Shown here in pieces: positions 1-8,547 of a stretch of DNA of 64,000 bases. Where the stretch lies: contig NZ_CP108070.1 in assembly GCF_036178845.1 (NCBI RefSeq), forward strand, positions 3,472,001 to 3,536,000, written 5' to 3'. Numbering within the stretch: position 1 is the stretch's first letter; each line of letters begins with the position of its first letter. The stretch comes from Streptomyces sp. NBC_00271 (GTDB lineage: Bacteria > Actinomycetota > Actinomycetes > Streptomycetales > Streptomycetaceae). Position numbers and translations under genes: made by a program. The notes beneath the pieces were generated by a model, which was not told the DNA's origin, searched no databases, and saw nothing but the letters and a program-made list of their open reading frames with translations.

Positions 1-142
1 GTGCTCACGCACACAACAGCGGGTGCATGTTTCTGATCCATGTCCATATTTCTGAACGCCACCACGCTAAAGCGCGACCTTGGGGCCGGTCAAGCGCGCA
101 AACCCGCGACACAGCAGCGGATTCGCCACCTCCGCGCGACAC

Positions 143-172
143 TTGACGCAGCAGGTCGGGGCTCCTTAGCGT
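143..172 (+). promoter_or_regulatory. Putative promoter of the uronate-dehydrogenase-like gene
   Basis: TTGACG at 143-148 and TAGCGT at 167-172 are separated by 18 bases, which fits a housekeeping-sigma promoter. The predicted start of transcription lies near 179, about 57 bases before the ATG at 236. In bases 1-142 I see no supported gene. Confidence 0.5.
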
Positions 173-235
173 GTCCATGGATGTGAATGCCGTACACGAA
201 TACGGCCACTCGCGTGGCCGTGAGGAGAAGCCCGC

Positions 236-1060
236 ATGCCCGCTCCCCGCACCGTTCTGCTCACCGGCGCCGCCGGCGGACTCGGCACCCTGATGCGGGG
301 GCTGCTGCCGGACTACGGCTACGAGCTGCGCCTCCTCGACCTGCTGCCCGTCGAGGGCGAGCCGGACGCGCTCACCGCGGACCTCGCGGACAAGGCCGCC
401 CTGCGCGAGGCCGTGCGGGGCGTCGACGCGATCATCCACCTCGCGGGGATCTCCCTGGAAGCCTCCTTCGACAAGATCCTCAAGGCGAACATCGAGGGGA
501 CGTACAACCTGTACGAGGCGGCGCGCGAAGAGGGCGTACGACGCATCGTCTTCGCCTCCTCCAACCACGCCGTCGGCTTCACCCCGCGCCCCCGGGGCGA
601 GGCCCCCTTCGACGACAGCGCCCTGATCCCGATCGACACCCCGCACCGCCCGGACACCTTCTATGGGCTCTCCAAGTCCTTCGGCGAGGACCTGGCGCAG
701 TTCTACTGGGACAAGCACGGTCTGGAGACGGTCTCGGTCCGCATCGGCTCCTGCTTCGCGGAGCCCACCAGCGTGCGCATGCTCTCCGTCTGGATGAGCC
801 CCGAGGACGGCGCCCGCCTCTTCCACGCGGCGCTCACCGCCGAGGACGTACGGCACACGGTCGTCTACGGCTCCTCGGCCAACACCCGGCTGTGGTGGGA
901 CCTCTCGACGGCCCGGGCGCTGGGCTACGAGCCGCGCGACGACTCCGAGCCGTACGCCGAGAAGCTCATCGCCGAACAGGGCGAGCTCGACCCGGCCAAC
1001 CCGGACCACGCCCACCTGGGCGGCCACTTCACGACGCATCCGCCGATCTGGCCGTACTGA
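236..1060 (+). CDS. NAD-dependent epimerase/dehydratase family protein, uronate dehydrogenase-like
   Basis: This 274-aa cytoplasmic short-chain (extended SDR) oxidoreductase has an N-terminal Rossmann motif TGAAGGLG (about residues 10-17) and the YGLSK catalytic Tyr/Lys pair near residue 143. SSNHAVGF and RIGSCF, together with the C-terminal WW and TH motifs, resemble bacterial uronate dehydrogenases, which oxidise glucuronate or galacturonate to aldarolactones. The ATG at 236 follows the good ribosome site GAGGAG. It lies upstream of a DeoR regulator and a polyol importer, so a role in sugar-acid or polyol catabolism is plausible; the substrate is inferred. A generic sugar-nucleotide epimerase is the main alternative, but the protein is short for that group. 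Confidence 0.8.
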   Translation: MPAPRTVLLTGAAGGLGTLMRGLLPDYGYELRLLDLLPVEGEPDALTADLADKAALREAVRGVDAIIHLAGISLEASFDKILKANIEGTYNLYEAAREEGVRRIVFASSNHAVGFTPRPRGEAPFDDSALIPIDTPHRPDTFYGLSKSFGEDLAQFYWDKHGLETVSVRIGSCFAEPTSVRMLSVWMSPEDGARLFHAALTAEDVRHTVVYGSSANTRLWWDLSTARALGYEPRDDSEPYAEKLIAEQGELDPANPDHAHLGGHFTTHPPIWPY

Positions 1061-1127
1061 CGACCGGACGGCGGCCGTAGCGACGGCCGGGCGGCCGGAA
1101 GACGACCGTGCGGCGAAGGCGCGAGAG

Positions 1128-1158
1128 GGTGGGCGGGCACCGAACGGGCCCGCCCACC
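1128..1158 (+). terminator. Stem-loop terminator after the oxidoreductase gene
   Basis: An 11-bp perfect stem (GGTGGGCGGGC at 1128-1138 with its complement at 1148-1158) encloses a 9-base loop, 67 bases after the stop codon. There is no U tract, as usual in high-GC actinobacteria. A weaker CGGCCG repeat pair lies just upstream near 1074-1088. Confidence 0.55.
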
Positions 1159-1279
1159 GCCATGTTCGGGCACCAACCCTGCCCGATCCCACCCCGCCCA
1201 CCGCTGCGCCCCAGGTCCGGCACGGGCGCCCGCCCCGCCAAACGGTCACAGCCGGGCACCATCGGTCACGCAACAGGCC

Positions 1280-1308
1280 TGGTCAGTGCCGCGCACCCGC
1301 TGTAGAAC
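1280..1308 (+). promoter_or_regulatory. Putative promoter of the DeoR regulator / polyol operon
   Basis: TGGTCA at 1280-1285 and TAGAAC at 1303-1308 are spaced by exactly 17 bases, 67 bases before the regulator start. The 315-base interval 1061-1375 otherwise holds only the terminator hairpin. Confidence 0.4.
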
Positions 1309-1375
1309 TTCCCCCAAGGCCCGCACCGGGCCCGAACGGGCAGTACGCACAGGACGCAGGGAGCAGGTGTCGGCC

Positions 1376-2137
1376 ATGACCGCGGAAGAACGTCAGCGGG
1401 AGATCGTCAGGGCCGCCCGCCGTACCGGCGCGGTCGACGTCACCGCGCTCGCCGCCGAACTGGGCGTCGCCAAGGAGACCGTGCGGCGCGACCTGCGCGC
1501 CCTGGAGGACCACGGCCTGGTCCGCCGCACCCACGGCGGCGCCTACCCCGTGGAGAGCGCCGGGTTCGAGACGACGCTCGCCTTCCGCGCCACCAGCCAC
1601 GTACCCGAGAAGCGCCGGATCGCGAGCGCCGCGGCCGAGCTGCTCGGGGACGCCGAGACCGTGTTCATCGACGAGGGGTTCACCCCGCAGCTCATCGCCG
1701 AGGCACTTCCCAAGGACCGGCCACTGACCGTGGTCACCGCCTCCCTGGCCACGGCGGGCGCGCTCGCCGAGGCCGACCACACCAGCGTCCTGCTGCTCGG
1801 CGGCCGGGTCCGCCCCGGCACGCTCGCGACCGTGGACCACTGGACGACGAAGATGCTCGCCGGCTTCGTCATCGACCTGGCGTACATCGGCGCCAACGGC
1901 ATCTCCCGCGAACACGGCCTCACCACCCCCGACCCGGCGGTCAGCGAGGTCAAGGCCCAGGCGATCAGGGCCTCCCGGCGCACGGTCTTCGCGGGCGTGC
2001 ACACCAAGTTCGGGGCGGTCAGCTTCTGCCGCTTCGCGGAGATCACCGCCCTGGAAGCGATCGTCACGAGCACGCTGCTTCCGACGTCGGAAGCACACCG
2101 GTACTCCTTGCAAGGCCCCCAGGTCATCCGAGTCTGA
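1376..2137 (+). CDS. DeoR/GlpR family transcriptional regulator
   Basis: This 253-aa protein has an N-terminal DeoR winged helix-turn-helix (residues 1-57, with VDVTALAAELGVAKETVRRD) followed by the DeoR sensor fold of the ISOCOT superfamily. That fold usually binds a phosphorylated sugar, and the motifs IDEGFTPQ and GANGI typical of the sensor are visible. The ATG at 1376 follows GAGCAGG; an in-frame GTG at 1367 is a possible alternative. It sits 77 bases upstream of a polyol ABC importer and is the likely local repressor. The gap before the importer holds a 6-bp inverted repeat (AAGGGC/GCCCTT around 2159-2187) that could be part of an operator. Confidence 0.85.
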   Translation: MTAEERQREIVRAARRTGAVDVTALAAELGVAKETVRRDLRALEDHGLVRRTHGGAYPVESAGFETTLAFRATSHVPEKRRIASAAAELLGDAETVFIDEGFTPQLIAEALPKDRPLTVVTASLATAGALAEADHTSVLLLGGRVRPGTLATVDHWTTKMLAGFVIDLAYIGANGISREHGLTTPDPAVSEVKAQAIRASRRTVFAGVHTKFGAVSFCRFAEITALEAIVTSTLLPTSEAHRYSLQGPQVIRV

Positions 2138-2214
2138 AAACCCAACTCACCCACTACAAGGGCACAGTCAACCCAAGAACGCCCTTTATCTCCCTATACG
2201 TCCAGGAGCGATCC

Positions 2215-3582
2215 ATGCGAACCCAGAGCCGACGGAGGCCGCGCGCACTAGTCGCGGTCGCCGCAGGGACGCTGCTCGCCCCGCTGCTCTCCGGCTGTTG
2301 GGTCGGAGCGGGCGGGTCGGGGTCGGGCGGCGACTCCATCAACGTCCTGATGGTCAACAACCCGCAGATGGTGGAGCTGCAGAAGCTCACCAAGGCGCAC
2401 TTCACCAAGGAGAGCGGCATCAAGGTGAACTTCACCGTGCTGCCGGAGAACGACGTCCGCGACAAGATCAGCCAGGACTTCGCCAACCAGGCCGGTCAGT
2501 ACGACGTCGCCACGCTCTCCAACTACGAGATCCCGATCTACGCCCGCAACGGCTGGCTGCACGACATGGACACCTACGTACGCCAGGACAGCGGCTACGA
2601 CGAGCAGGACATCCTCGCCCCCATGCGGCAGTCCCTGACGGCGGCCGACGGCAAGCTCTACGGGCAGCCGTTCTACGGCGAGTCGTCCTTCCTGATGTAC
2701 CGCAAGGACGTCTTCGCCCAGAAGGGCCTGACGATGCCCGACCACCCCACCTGGGAACAGGTGGGACAGCTGGCCGCCGAGGCCGACGGCGCCCGGTCCG
2801 GCATGAAGGGCATCTGTCTGCGCGGCCTGCCCGGCTGGGGCGAGATCATGGCGCCCCTCACCACCGTCGTGAACACCTTCGGCGGCACCTGGTTCGACAA
2901 GGACTGGAAGGCCCGTCTCGACTCCCCCGAGTTCGAGAAGGCGACGAAGTTCTACGTGGACCTCGTCCGCAAGCACGGCGAGTCCGGCGCCGCCCAGTCC
3001 GGCTTCGCCGAGTGCCTCAACAACATGACCCAGGGCAAGACCGCCATGTGGTACGACGCCACCTCCGCGGCGGGCTCCCTGGAGGCGTCCGACTCCCCGG
3101 TCAAGGGCAAGATCGGCTATGTACCCGCGCCCGTCGAGAAGACCAAGTCCTCCGGCTGGCTCTACACCTGGGCCTGGGGTCTGCAGAAGGCCTCCCACAA
3201 CTCCGACAAGGCCTGGAAGTTCATCTCCTGGGCCTCGAGCAAGCAGTACGAGCAGCTGGTCGGGGACACGATCGGCTGGTCCAACGTGCCGGCCGGCAAG
3301 CGCGCCTCCACCTACACGAACGCCGCGTACACCAAGGAGGCCGCCGCCTTCCAGGAGATGACCCGCGAAGCCATCGAGGGCGCCCGGCCGCGTGACCCGG
3401 GCGTGCAGCCGCGCCCCGCGCCCGGCATCCAGTTCGTCGGCATCCCCGAGTTCACCGACCTCGGCACCAAGGTCTCGCAGGAGATCAGCGCGGCCGTCGC
3501 CGGACGCCAGTCCGTCGACTCGGCCCTGAAGAAGTCCCAGAAACTCGCCGAGAAGATCTCCAAGGAGTACGAGGGACGATGA
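2215..3582 (+). CDS. Sugar/polyol ABC transporter substrate-binding lipoprotein (SmoE-like)
   Basis: This 455-aa family-1 solute-binding protein has an Arg-rich signal peptide ending in a lipobox (LLSGC, Cys about residue 28), so it should be anchored on the outer face of the membrane. The mature protein starts with the typical INVLMVNNPQM strand and has the SBP_bac_1 layout. Similarity to sorbitol/mannitol binding proteins (for example QYDVATLSNYEIPIYARNGW, cut at 20 residues) and the downstream sugar-alcohol dehydrogenase suggest a polyol ligand. The ATG follows CAGGAGCG. The stop overlaps the next start by 4 bases (ATGA), so it forms one operon with the two permeases and the dehydrogenase. 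Confidence 0.88.
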   Translation: MRTQSRRRPRALVAVAAGTLLAPLLSGCWVGAGGSGSGGDSINVLMVNNPQMVELQKLTKAHFTKESGIKVNFTVLPENDVRDKISQDFANQAGQYDVATLSNYEIPIYARNGWLHDMDTYVRQDSGYDEQDILAPMRQSLTAADGKLYGQPFYGESSFLMYRKDVFAQKGLTMPDHPTWEQVGQLAAEADGARSGMKGICLRGLPGWGEIMAPLTTVVNTFGGTWFDKDWKARLDSPEFEKATKFYVDLVRKHGESGAAQSGFAECLNNMTQGKTAMWYDATSAAGSLEASDSPVKGKIGYVPAPVEKTKSSGWLYTWAWGLQKASHNSDKAWKFISWASSKQYEQLVGDTIGWSNVPAGKRASTYTNAAYTKEAAAFQEMTREAIEGARPRDPGVQPRPAPGIQFVGIPEFTDLGTKVSQEISAAVAGRQSVDSALKKSQKLAEKISKEYEGR

Positions 3583-4517
3583 CCGCCACGACAACGGCCC
3601 CCGTGGCCGCCACTCCCGTACGCACCCTGGGAAAGCCGTCCAACCGGCTGCGCGCCTGGGCCACCCGCGCCCCGCTGCTCCCCGCCCTGATCTTCATGGT
3701 CGCCGTGACCCAGCTCCCCTTCGTGGCCACGCTGGTGATCTCCTTCTTCGACTGGAACGCGCTCTACCCCAAGGCCCGCCACTTCACCGGCCTCTCCAAC
3801 TACTCGGACGTCCTCACCGACCCCGACCTGCGCCACTCCGTCTGGACGACGATCCTCCTGACGGCGGCCGTGGTCGTCGCCAGCCTGGTCATCGGCCTGG
3901 GTCTGGCCCTGCTCCTGGACCGCAAGTTCCGCGGCCGGGGCATCGTCAGAACCCTCCTCATCGCCCCCTTCCTTGTGGTCCCGGTCGCCGCGGCCCTGCT
4001 CTGGAAGCACGTGCTCTACAACCCGGAGTACGGGCTGCTCAACGGACTGCTGCACTACGTGGGCGGCCCCCAGCCCGACTGGATCTCCAACACCCCGCTG
4101 CTGGCGGTCGAGGCCTCCCTGGTCTGGCAGTGGACGCCGTTCATGATGCTGATCCTCCTGGCCGGCCTGCAGAGCCGCGACCACCAGCAGATCGAGGCCG
4201 CCCGGGTGGACGGCGCGAGCGACTGGCAGGTCTTCCGCTACCTCACCCTCCCCCACCTGCGCCGCTACCTCGAACTGGGCGCCCTGCTGGGCTCGATCTA
4301 CATCGTCCAGAACTTCGACGCGGTCTTCACCCTCACCTCGGGCGGCCTGGGGACGGCGAACCTCCCCTACACCGTCTACCAGAGCTTCTACCAGGCCCAC
4401 GAGAACGGCCTCGCCTCCGCCGCGGGCGTCCTGGTCGTCATCGGTTCGATCATCATCGCGACCTTCGCGCTGCGCGTGGTCTCGTCCCTGTTCCGCGAGG
4501 AGGTGTCCCGCGCATGA
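3579..4517 (+). CDS. Sugar/polyol ABC transporter permease (SmoF-like, MalF type)
   Basis: This 312-aa inner-membrane protein has about six transmembrane helices. The EAA loop reads IEAARVDGASDWQVFRYLTLP (residues about 206-226), which is the contact site for the ATPase. It pairs with the permease encoded immediately downstream. No ATPase gene is present in the operon, so a shared MsiK-like multitask ATPase encoded elsewhere probably energises the system, as is known for Streptomyces sugar importers. The start overlaps the binding-protein stop by 4 bases. Confidence 0.9.
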   Translation: MTATTTAPVAATPVRTLGKPSNRLRAWATRAPLLPALIFMVAVTQLPFVATLVISFFDWNALYPKARHFTGLSNYSDVLTDPDLRHSVWTTILLTAAVVVASLVIGLGLALLLDRKFRGRGIVRTLLIAPFLVVPVAAALLWKHVLYNPEYGLLNGLLHYVGGPQPDWISNTPLLAVEASLVWQWTPFMMLILLAGLQSRDHQQIEAARVDGASDWQVFRYLTLPHLRRYLELGALLGSIYIVQNFDAVFTLTSGGLGTANLPYTVYQSFYQAHENGLASAAGVLVVIGSIIIATFALRVVSSLFREEVSRA

Positions 4518-5365
4518 GCGCCACCACGATCCGCGTACGACCCCGGCGTGCCCGGGGAACGGGCCTGGGCCTGCTGGCCTGGCTGCTCGGTGTGCTGTTC
4601 TTCCTGCCCATCGCGTGGATGGCCCTGACGTCGTTCCACTCGGAGTCGGACGCGGCGACCAACCCGCCGTCCTTCGGCGCCGCCCTCACCCTCGACGGCT
4701 ACCGCGACTTCTTCGGCACGGGCGGCGGCGCGAGCCCCTGGCCCGCGCTGCTCAACTCGACGGTGGCCTCGGTGGTCTCCACCCTCTGCGTCCTCCTGCT
4801 GGCCTTCCCGGCGGCGTACGCACTCTCCATCCGCCCGGTGAAGAAGTGGACGGACGTCCTGTTCTTCTTCCTGTCGACGAAGATGCTGCCGGTGGTGGCG
4901 GGCCTCCTCCCGATCTACCTCTTCGCGAAGAACACCGGAATGCTGGACAACATCTGGCTCCTGGTCATCCTCTACACCTCCATGAACCTGCCGATCGCGG
5001 TGTGGATGATGCAGTCGTTCCTCGCCGAGGTACCGGTGGCGGTGATCGAGGCGGCCCAGATCGACGGCGCGAAACTGCCGACGATCCTGGCCCGAGTCGT
5101 CGCCCCCATAGCCCTCCCCGGCATCGCGGCCACGGCCCTGATCTGCTTCATCTTCAGCTGGAACGAACTGCTGTTCGCCCGCGTGCTGACCGGCGTGGTC
5201 GCCGAGACGGCCCCCGTCTTCCTGACCGGCTTCATCACCAGCCAGGGCCTGTTCCTGGCCAAGGTGTGCGCCGCCTCGCTCGTCATCTCCCTGCCGGTGC
5301 TCGCCGCGGGGTTCGCCGCCCAGGACAAACTGGTCCAGGGCCTGTCCTTGGGAGCCGTCAAATGA
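4514..5365 (+). CDS. Sugar/polyol ABC transporter permease (SmoG-like, MalG type)
   Basis: This 283-aa second permease subunit starts at the ATG at 4514, which overlaps the upstream stop codon by 4 bases. It has six predicted transmembrane helices and the EAA motif IEAAQIDGAKLPTILARVVAP near residue 178. The protein ends in the usual short basic/hydrophobic tail (LSLGAVK). It is translationally coupled to both neighbours, and the dehydrogenase starts within its stop codon. Together with the preceding gene it forms the membrane channel of the importer. Confidence 0.9.
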   Translation: MSATTIRVRPRRARGTGLGLLAWLLGVLFFLPIAWMALTSFHSESDAATNPPSFGAALTLDGYRDFFGTGGGASPWPALLNSTVASVVSTLCVLLLAFPAAYALSIRPVKKWTDVLFFFLSTKMLPVVAGLLPIYLFAKNTGMLDNIWLLVILYTSMNLPIAVWMMQSFLAEVPVAVIEAAQIDGAKLPTILARVVAPIALPGIAATALICFIFSWNELLFARVLTGVVAETAPVFLTGFITSQGLFLAKVCAASLVISLPVLAAGFAAQDKLVQGLSLGAVK

Positions 5366-6351
5366 AGGCCGCCGTCATCGAGTCCGTGGGCCGCGCCGTC
5401 GTCACCGAGGTCCCGGACCCGACGCCGGGCCCCCGCGAGGTCGTCGTCGAGGTCGCCGCCTGCGGCCTGTGCGGCACGGACCTGCACATCCTCCAGGGCG
5501 AGTTCGCGCCGAAGCTGCCGATCGTGCCGGGCCACGAGTTCGCCGGCGAGGTGGTCGGGGTCGGCGCCCAGGTCACGGAGATCTCGATCGGCGACCGAGT
5601 GGCGGTGGACCCCTCCCTCTACTGCTACGAGTGCCGCTACTGCCGTACGGGCCACAACAACCTCTGCGAACGTTGGGCCGCGATCGGCGTCACCACGGCG
5701 GGCGGGGCCGCGCAGTACGCGGTGGCCCCGGTGGCGAACTGCGTGAAGCTGCCCGAGCACGTACGCACCCAGGACGCGGCGTTGGTGGAGCCGCTGTCGT
5801 GCGCGGTACGCGGCTACGACGTCCTGCGGTCCCGCCTGGGAGCCCATGTCCTGATCTACGGCTCCGGGACGATGGGCCTGATGATGCTGGAGCTGGCCAA
5901 GCGGACCGGCGCGGCGAGCGTGGACGTCGTGGACCTGAACGCGGCCCGCCTGGAGACGGCACGCACGCTCGGCGTCTCGGGGTCGGCGGCGAACGCCGAC
6001 GAGCTGGACCGGCCGCAGGGCTGGGACGTCGTCGTCGACGCGACCGGCAACGCGGCGGCCATCCAGGACGGCCTGGACCGGGTGGCCAAGGCGGGCACGT
6101 TCCTCCAGTTCGGGGTCGCCGACTACGCCACCCGCGTGACGATCGACCCGTACCGCATCTACAACCAGGAGATCACCATCACCGGTTCGATGGCGGTGCT
6201 GCACAGCTTCGAGCGGGCGGCGGAGCTGTTCGCGAACGGCGTGCTCGACCCGGAGATCTTCATCAGCGACCGGATCGAGCTGGAGCGGTATCCGCAGGCG
6301 CTGGAGCAGTTCGCGGCCGGGGTGGGCAGGAAGATCGTGGTGGTTCCGTAG
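5362..6351 (+). CDS. Zinc-dependent medium-chain alcohol dehydrogenase, sorbitol/L-iditol dehydrogenase-like
   Basis: This 329-aa enzyme has the zinc-dependent MDR layout. The catalytic zinc motif CGLCGTD is near residue 34 and GHEFAGEVVG near 59. The structural-zinc cysteines lie in CYECRYCRTGHNNLC (about 90-104). The NAD-binding motif is GSGTMGLM near 170. The ATG at 5362 overlaps the permease stop. Given the importer in the same operon, it most likely oxidises an imported polyol (sorbitol, xylitol or arabitol class) to a ketose. Threonine dehydrogenase-like activity is an alternative, but the context favours polyols. Confidence 0.85.
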   Translation: MKAAVIESVGRAVVTEVPDPTPGPREVVVEVAACGLCGTDLHILQGEFAPKLPIVPGHEFAGEVVGVGAQVTEISIGDRVAVDPSLYCYECRYCRTGHNNLCERWAAIGVTTAGGAAQYAVAPVANCVKLPEHVRTQDAALVEPLSCAVRGYDVLRSRLGAHVLIYGSGTMGLMMLELAKRTGAASVDVVDLNAARLETARTLGVSGSAANADELDRPQGWDVVVDATGNAAAIQDGLDRVAKAGTFLQFGVADYATRVTIDPYRIYNQEITITGSMAVLHSFERAAELFANGVLDPEIFISDRIELERYPQALEQFAAGVGRKIVVVP

Positions 6352-6388
6352 TCCGCGGGAGGGGTTCCGAGCCGGGGATCTCAAGGCT

Positions 6389-6402
6389 GGGCCAATTGGC
6401 CC
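6389..6402. promoter_or_regulatory. 14-bp perfect palindrome upstream of the TerD gene
   Basis: GGGCCAATTGGCCC is fully self-complementary and lies 44 bases before the TerD-family start, in otherwise featureless sequence. It may be an operator or part of a short terminator for the preceding operon. It has no loop, which favours a protein-binding site. Confidence 0.35.
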
Positions 6403-6445
6403 ATTGGTAAGGGAACGGCAAAATGGTCTCGCTCGTTCACGAGGC

Positions 6446-7645
6446 ATGACAGCTATGACCCCCGGCTCGAACATCCCTCTCTCCGCCGCGCGCGTGACGG
6501 TGGACGTCGCCGCCCCCGTGCGGCTCGACGTATCGGGCCTGCTGCTCACCGCCGACGGCAAGGTGCGCTCCGACGACGACTTCATCTTCTACAACCAGCC
6601 GACGGGCCCGGGCGTGACGTACCGCTCGGGCGGCGGTGCGGCCCCCGACGCGATCACCGTCGACACCGGCGCCGTCCCGCCGGGCATCGAGAAGATCGTG
6701 GTCACCGCGAGCCCGGACGCCGCGGGCCAGACCTTCCAGGGCATCGAACCGACGGCCACGATCCGCAACGCGGACGACAACAGCGTCCTGGGCTCGTTCA
6801 CGCCCCCGCAGCTCGGCACCGAGACGGCACTGGTGGTCGTGGAGATCTATCTCCGCAACGGCGCCTGGAAGGCCCGCGCGGTCGGCCAGGGGTACGCGAA
6901 CGGCCTCGCGGGCATCGCCACGGACTTCGGCGTCTCGGTGGAGGAACCGACCCCGGCGCCGGCCCCTGTCGCCGCACCCGCCCCGCCGGTGCAGGCCCCG
7001 GTGGCACCTGTGGCCCCGCCGGTCGCGGTGACTCCCGCACCGCCCTCCGCACCGCCGATCGGCGCCGGAAAGATCAACCTCGACAAGGGCCGCGTCAGCC
7101 TCCAGAAGAACCAGACGGTCTCCCTGGTCAAGGGCGGCCGCCCGTTCCTCTCCCAGGTCAAGATGGGCCTCGGCTGGGAGCCCGCGTTCCGCGGCAAGGA
7201 CATCGACCTGGACGCCTCGGTCATCGCCTACGGCCCTCAGCGCAACCACATCGACAGCTGCTACTTCGGCAAGCTGTCCATCCTGAACGGCGCGATCAAG
7301 CACTCCGGCGACAACCTCACGGGCGAGGGCGGCGGTGACGACGAGGTGATCGTGGTCGACCTCGGCCGCATCCCCCAGGAGGCGACCGGCCTCGTCTTCA
7401 CGGTCAACTCCTTCTCCGGCCAGAAGTTCACCGAGGTCGCCAAGGCCTACTGCCGTCTCCTGGACGCCGCCACCGGCGAGGAACTGGTCCGCTTCGACCT
7501 CACCGGCGCCGAGCCGCAGACGGGCGTGATGATGGCGAAATTGATCAAGCAGTTCTCGGGCGAGTGGGAGATGACGGCGATGGGCGACTTCGTGAAGTCG
7601 CGTACGGTCCGCGGCATGGTGAAGCCCGCGGCCCAGTCCCTCTGA
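6446..7645 (+). CDS. TerD-family protein with two TerD domains
   Basis: This 399-aa cytoplasmic protein has a first TerD-like beta-sandwich (about residues 15-165, with the calcium-site signature DDDFIFYNQ near 40). A Pro/Ala/Val linker (about 170-205) and a second TerD domain (about 208-395, with DIDLDASVIAYGP and GEGGGDDEVIVVDL) follow. TerD domains bind calcium and are linked to tellurite resistance, phage and stress responses; the precise role is unknown. The ribosome site GAGG suits the second Met (6455) better, because its spacing to 6446 is too short, so the true start may be three codons downstream. Confidence 0.85.
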   Translation: MTAMTPGSNIPLSAARVTVDVAAPVRLDVSGLLLTADGKVRSDDDFIFYNQPTGPGVTYRSGGGAAPDAITVDTGAVPPGIEKIVVTASPDAAGQTFQGIEPTATIRNADDNSVLGSFTPPQLGTETALVVVEIYLRNGAWKARAVGQGYANGLAGIATDFGVSVEEPTPAPAPVAAPAPPVQAPVAPVAPPVAVTPAPPSAPPIGAGKINLDKGRVSLQKNQTVSLVKGGRPFLSQVKMGLGWEPAFRGKDIDLDASVIAYGPQRNHIDSCYFGKLSILNGAIKHSGDNLTGEGGGDDEVIVVDLGRIPQEATGLVFTVNSFSGQKFTEVAKAYCRLLDAATGEELVRFDLTGAEPQTGVMMAKLIKQFSGEWEMTAMGDFVKSRTVRGMVKPAAQSL

Positions 7646-7843
7646 CCCGCAGCCGCCCACCCTCCGAAGGGGCCGTGGCGGTACGTCGCAAGCCCGTCGC
7701 TTACGTTCGGATCGAGCAGCGGCTCCCTTGCCCGGCCCACGCCTGATCCAGCGGCGACGGGCTCGACGTACCGGCACGGCCCCGACCCACCACAGCCGGA
7801 CGGCGCACCACCAGACAACACACCGCCGGACAGCACTCCGCCG

Positions 7844-8410
7844 CTACGGCCGCAGCCCGTCCGTCAGCAGGGACAGATACCGGCGGATCTGCTTGCCCTG
7901 ACCGTTCGCCAGCTCCGAGGCCGTAGCAACCCCGTGGGCCAGCCGCAGTACCTCTATCGGCTCGATGTCCTGACGGAGGGTCCCCTCCCGCTGCGCCGCC
8001 TCGACCAGCCGCTGCGCCGCCCCCTTCATGGAAGTGCCGCAGGCCGTGAGCGCGGCCCTGCTGCCGTCCGTGACGGCCGAGCCCAGCAGGGCCTTCATTC
8101 CGCGCACCTGGATCGTGCCGACGCACAGCTCGTAGAGCCATTCCGCCAGCGCCTCGCCCGGGGGCAGTTCCTTCGCGATCTCGTCGGCCCGCGCCCCGAG
8201 CGCCTCGATCCGGTCGACGTACGCCGCCTCCAGCAGTGCCTGCCGCGTCGGGAAGTGCCGGTACAGCGTGCCGGACCCGACGCCCGCCCGCTTGGCGATG
8301 TCGTCGAGCGACGCGCCTTCCCCGTGCTCGGCGAACGCCTCGGCCGCCACCTTCAGCAACCGCTCGTAGTTGCGCCGAGCGTCCGCGCGCATGGGCTTGA
8401 CCTGCGTCAT
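7844..8410 (-). CDS. TetR family transcriptional repressor of the adjacent MFS pump
   Basis: This 188-aa protein has an N-terminal TetR helix-turn-helix (residues about 12-55, ending GVGSGTLYRHFPTRQALLEA). The ligand-binding half is of the type seen in many efflux regulators. The ATG follows AAGGAG. It is transcribed divergently from an MFS exporter. The 137-base gap contains a 49-bp imperfect inverted repeat covering the exporter promoter, so it probably represses both genes until a pump substrate binds. Confidence 0.88.
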   Translation of the reverse strand: MTQVKPMRADARRNYERLLKVAAEAFAEHGEGASLDDIAKRAGVGSGTLYRHFPTRQALLEAAYVDRIEALGARADEIAKELPPGEALAEWLYELCVGTIQVRGMKALLGSAVTDGSRAALTACGTSMKGAAQRLVEAAQREGTLRQDIEPIEVLRLAHGVATASELANGQGKQIRRYLSLLTDGLRP

Positions 8411-8421
8411 TCAGATACTCC

Positions 8422-8450
8422 TTGCGAACCGGGGACCCCCTCCGTATCTT
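8422..8450 (+). promoter_or_regulatory. Promoter of the MFS exporter
   Basis: TTGCGA at 8422-8427 and TATCTT at 8445-8450 are spaced by 17 bases. The spacer is occupied by the left arm of the TetR-type inverted repeat, so repressor binding would block polymerase directly. Confidence 0.55.
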
Positions 8451-8478
8451 AGCGAGGGTTAAACGGAGACAGTCCCCG
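8430..8478. promoter_or_regulatory. Candidate TetR operator (inverted repeat) in the tetR-MFS gap
   Basis: Two 16-base arms (CGGGGAC-N3-CTCCGT at 8430-8445 and its mirror ACGGAG-N3-GTCCCCG at 8463-8478) match at 13 of 16 positions, with the same three central bases divergent. The 17-base centre contains the exporter -10 region. Two repressor dimers may bind. Confidence 0.55.
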
Positions 8479-8547
8479 CTTATCTCGCGGGCAGTCCGTG
8501 CTGCCCGTGTGCACCTTCGTCCGGGGACGCCAGACCGGGAGAACACC

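Noticed and set aside
5..1273. 422-residue frame on the minus strand over the oxidoreductase gene
   Set aside because: It is the usual high-GC antisense shadow; the plus-strand gene has recognisable enzyme motifs and a ribosome site.
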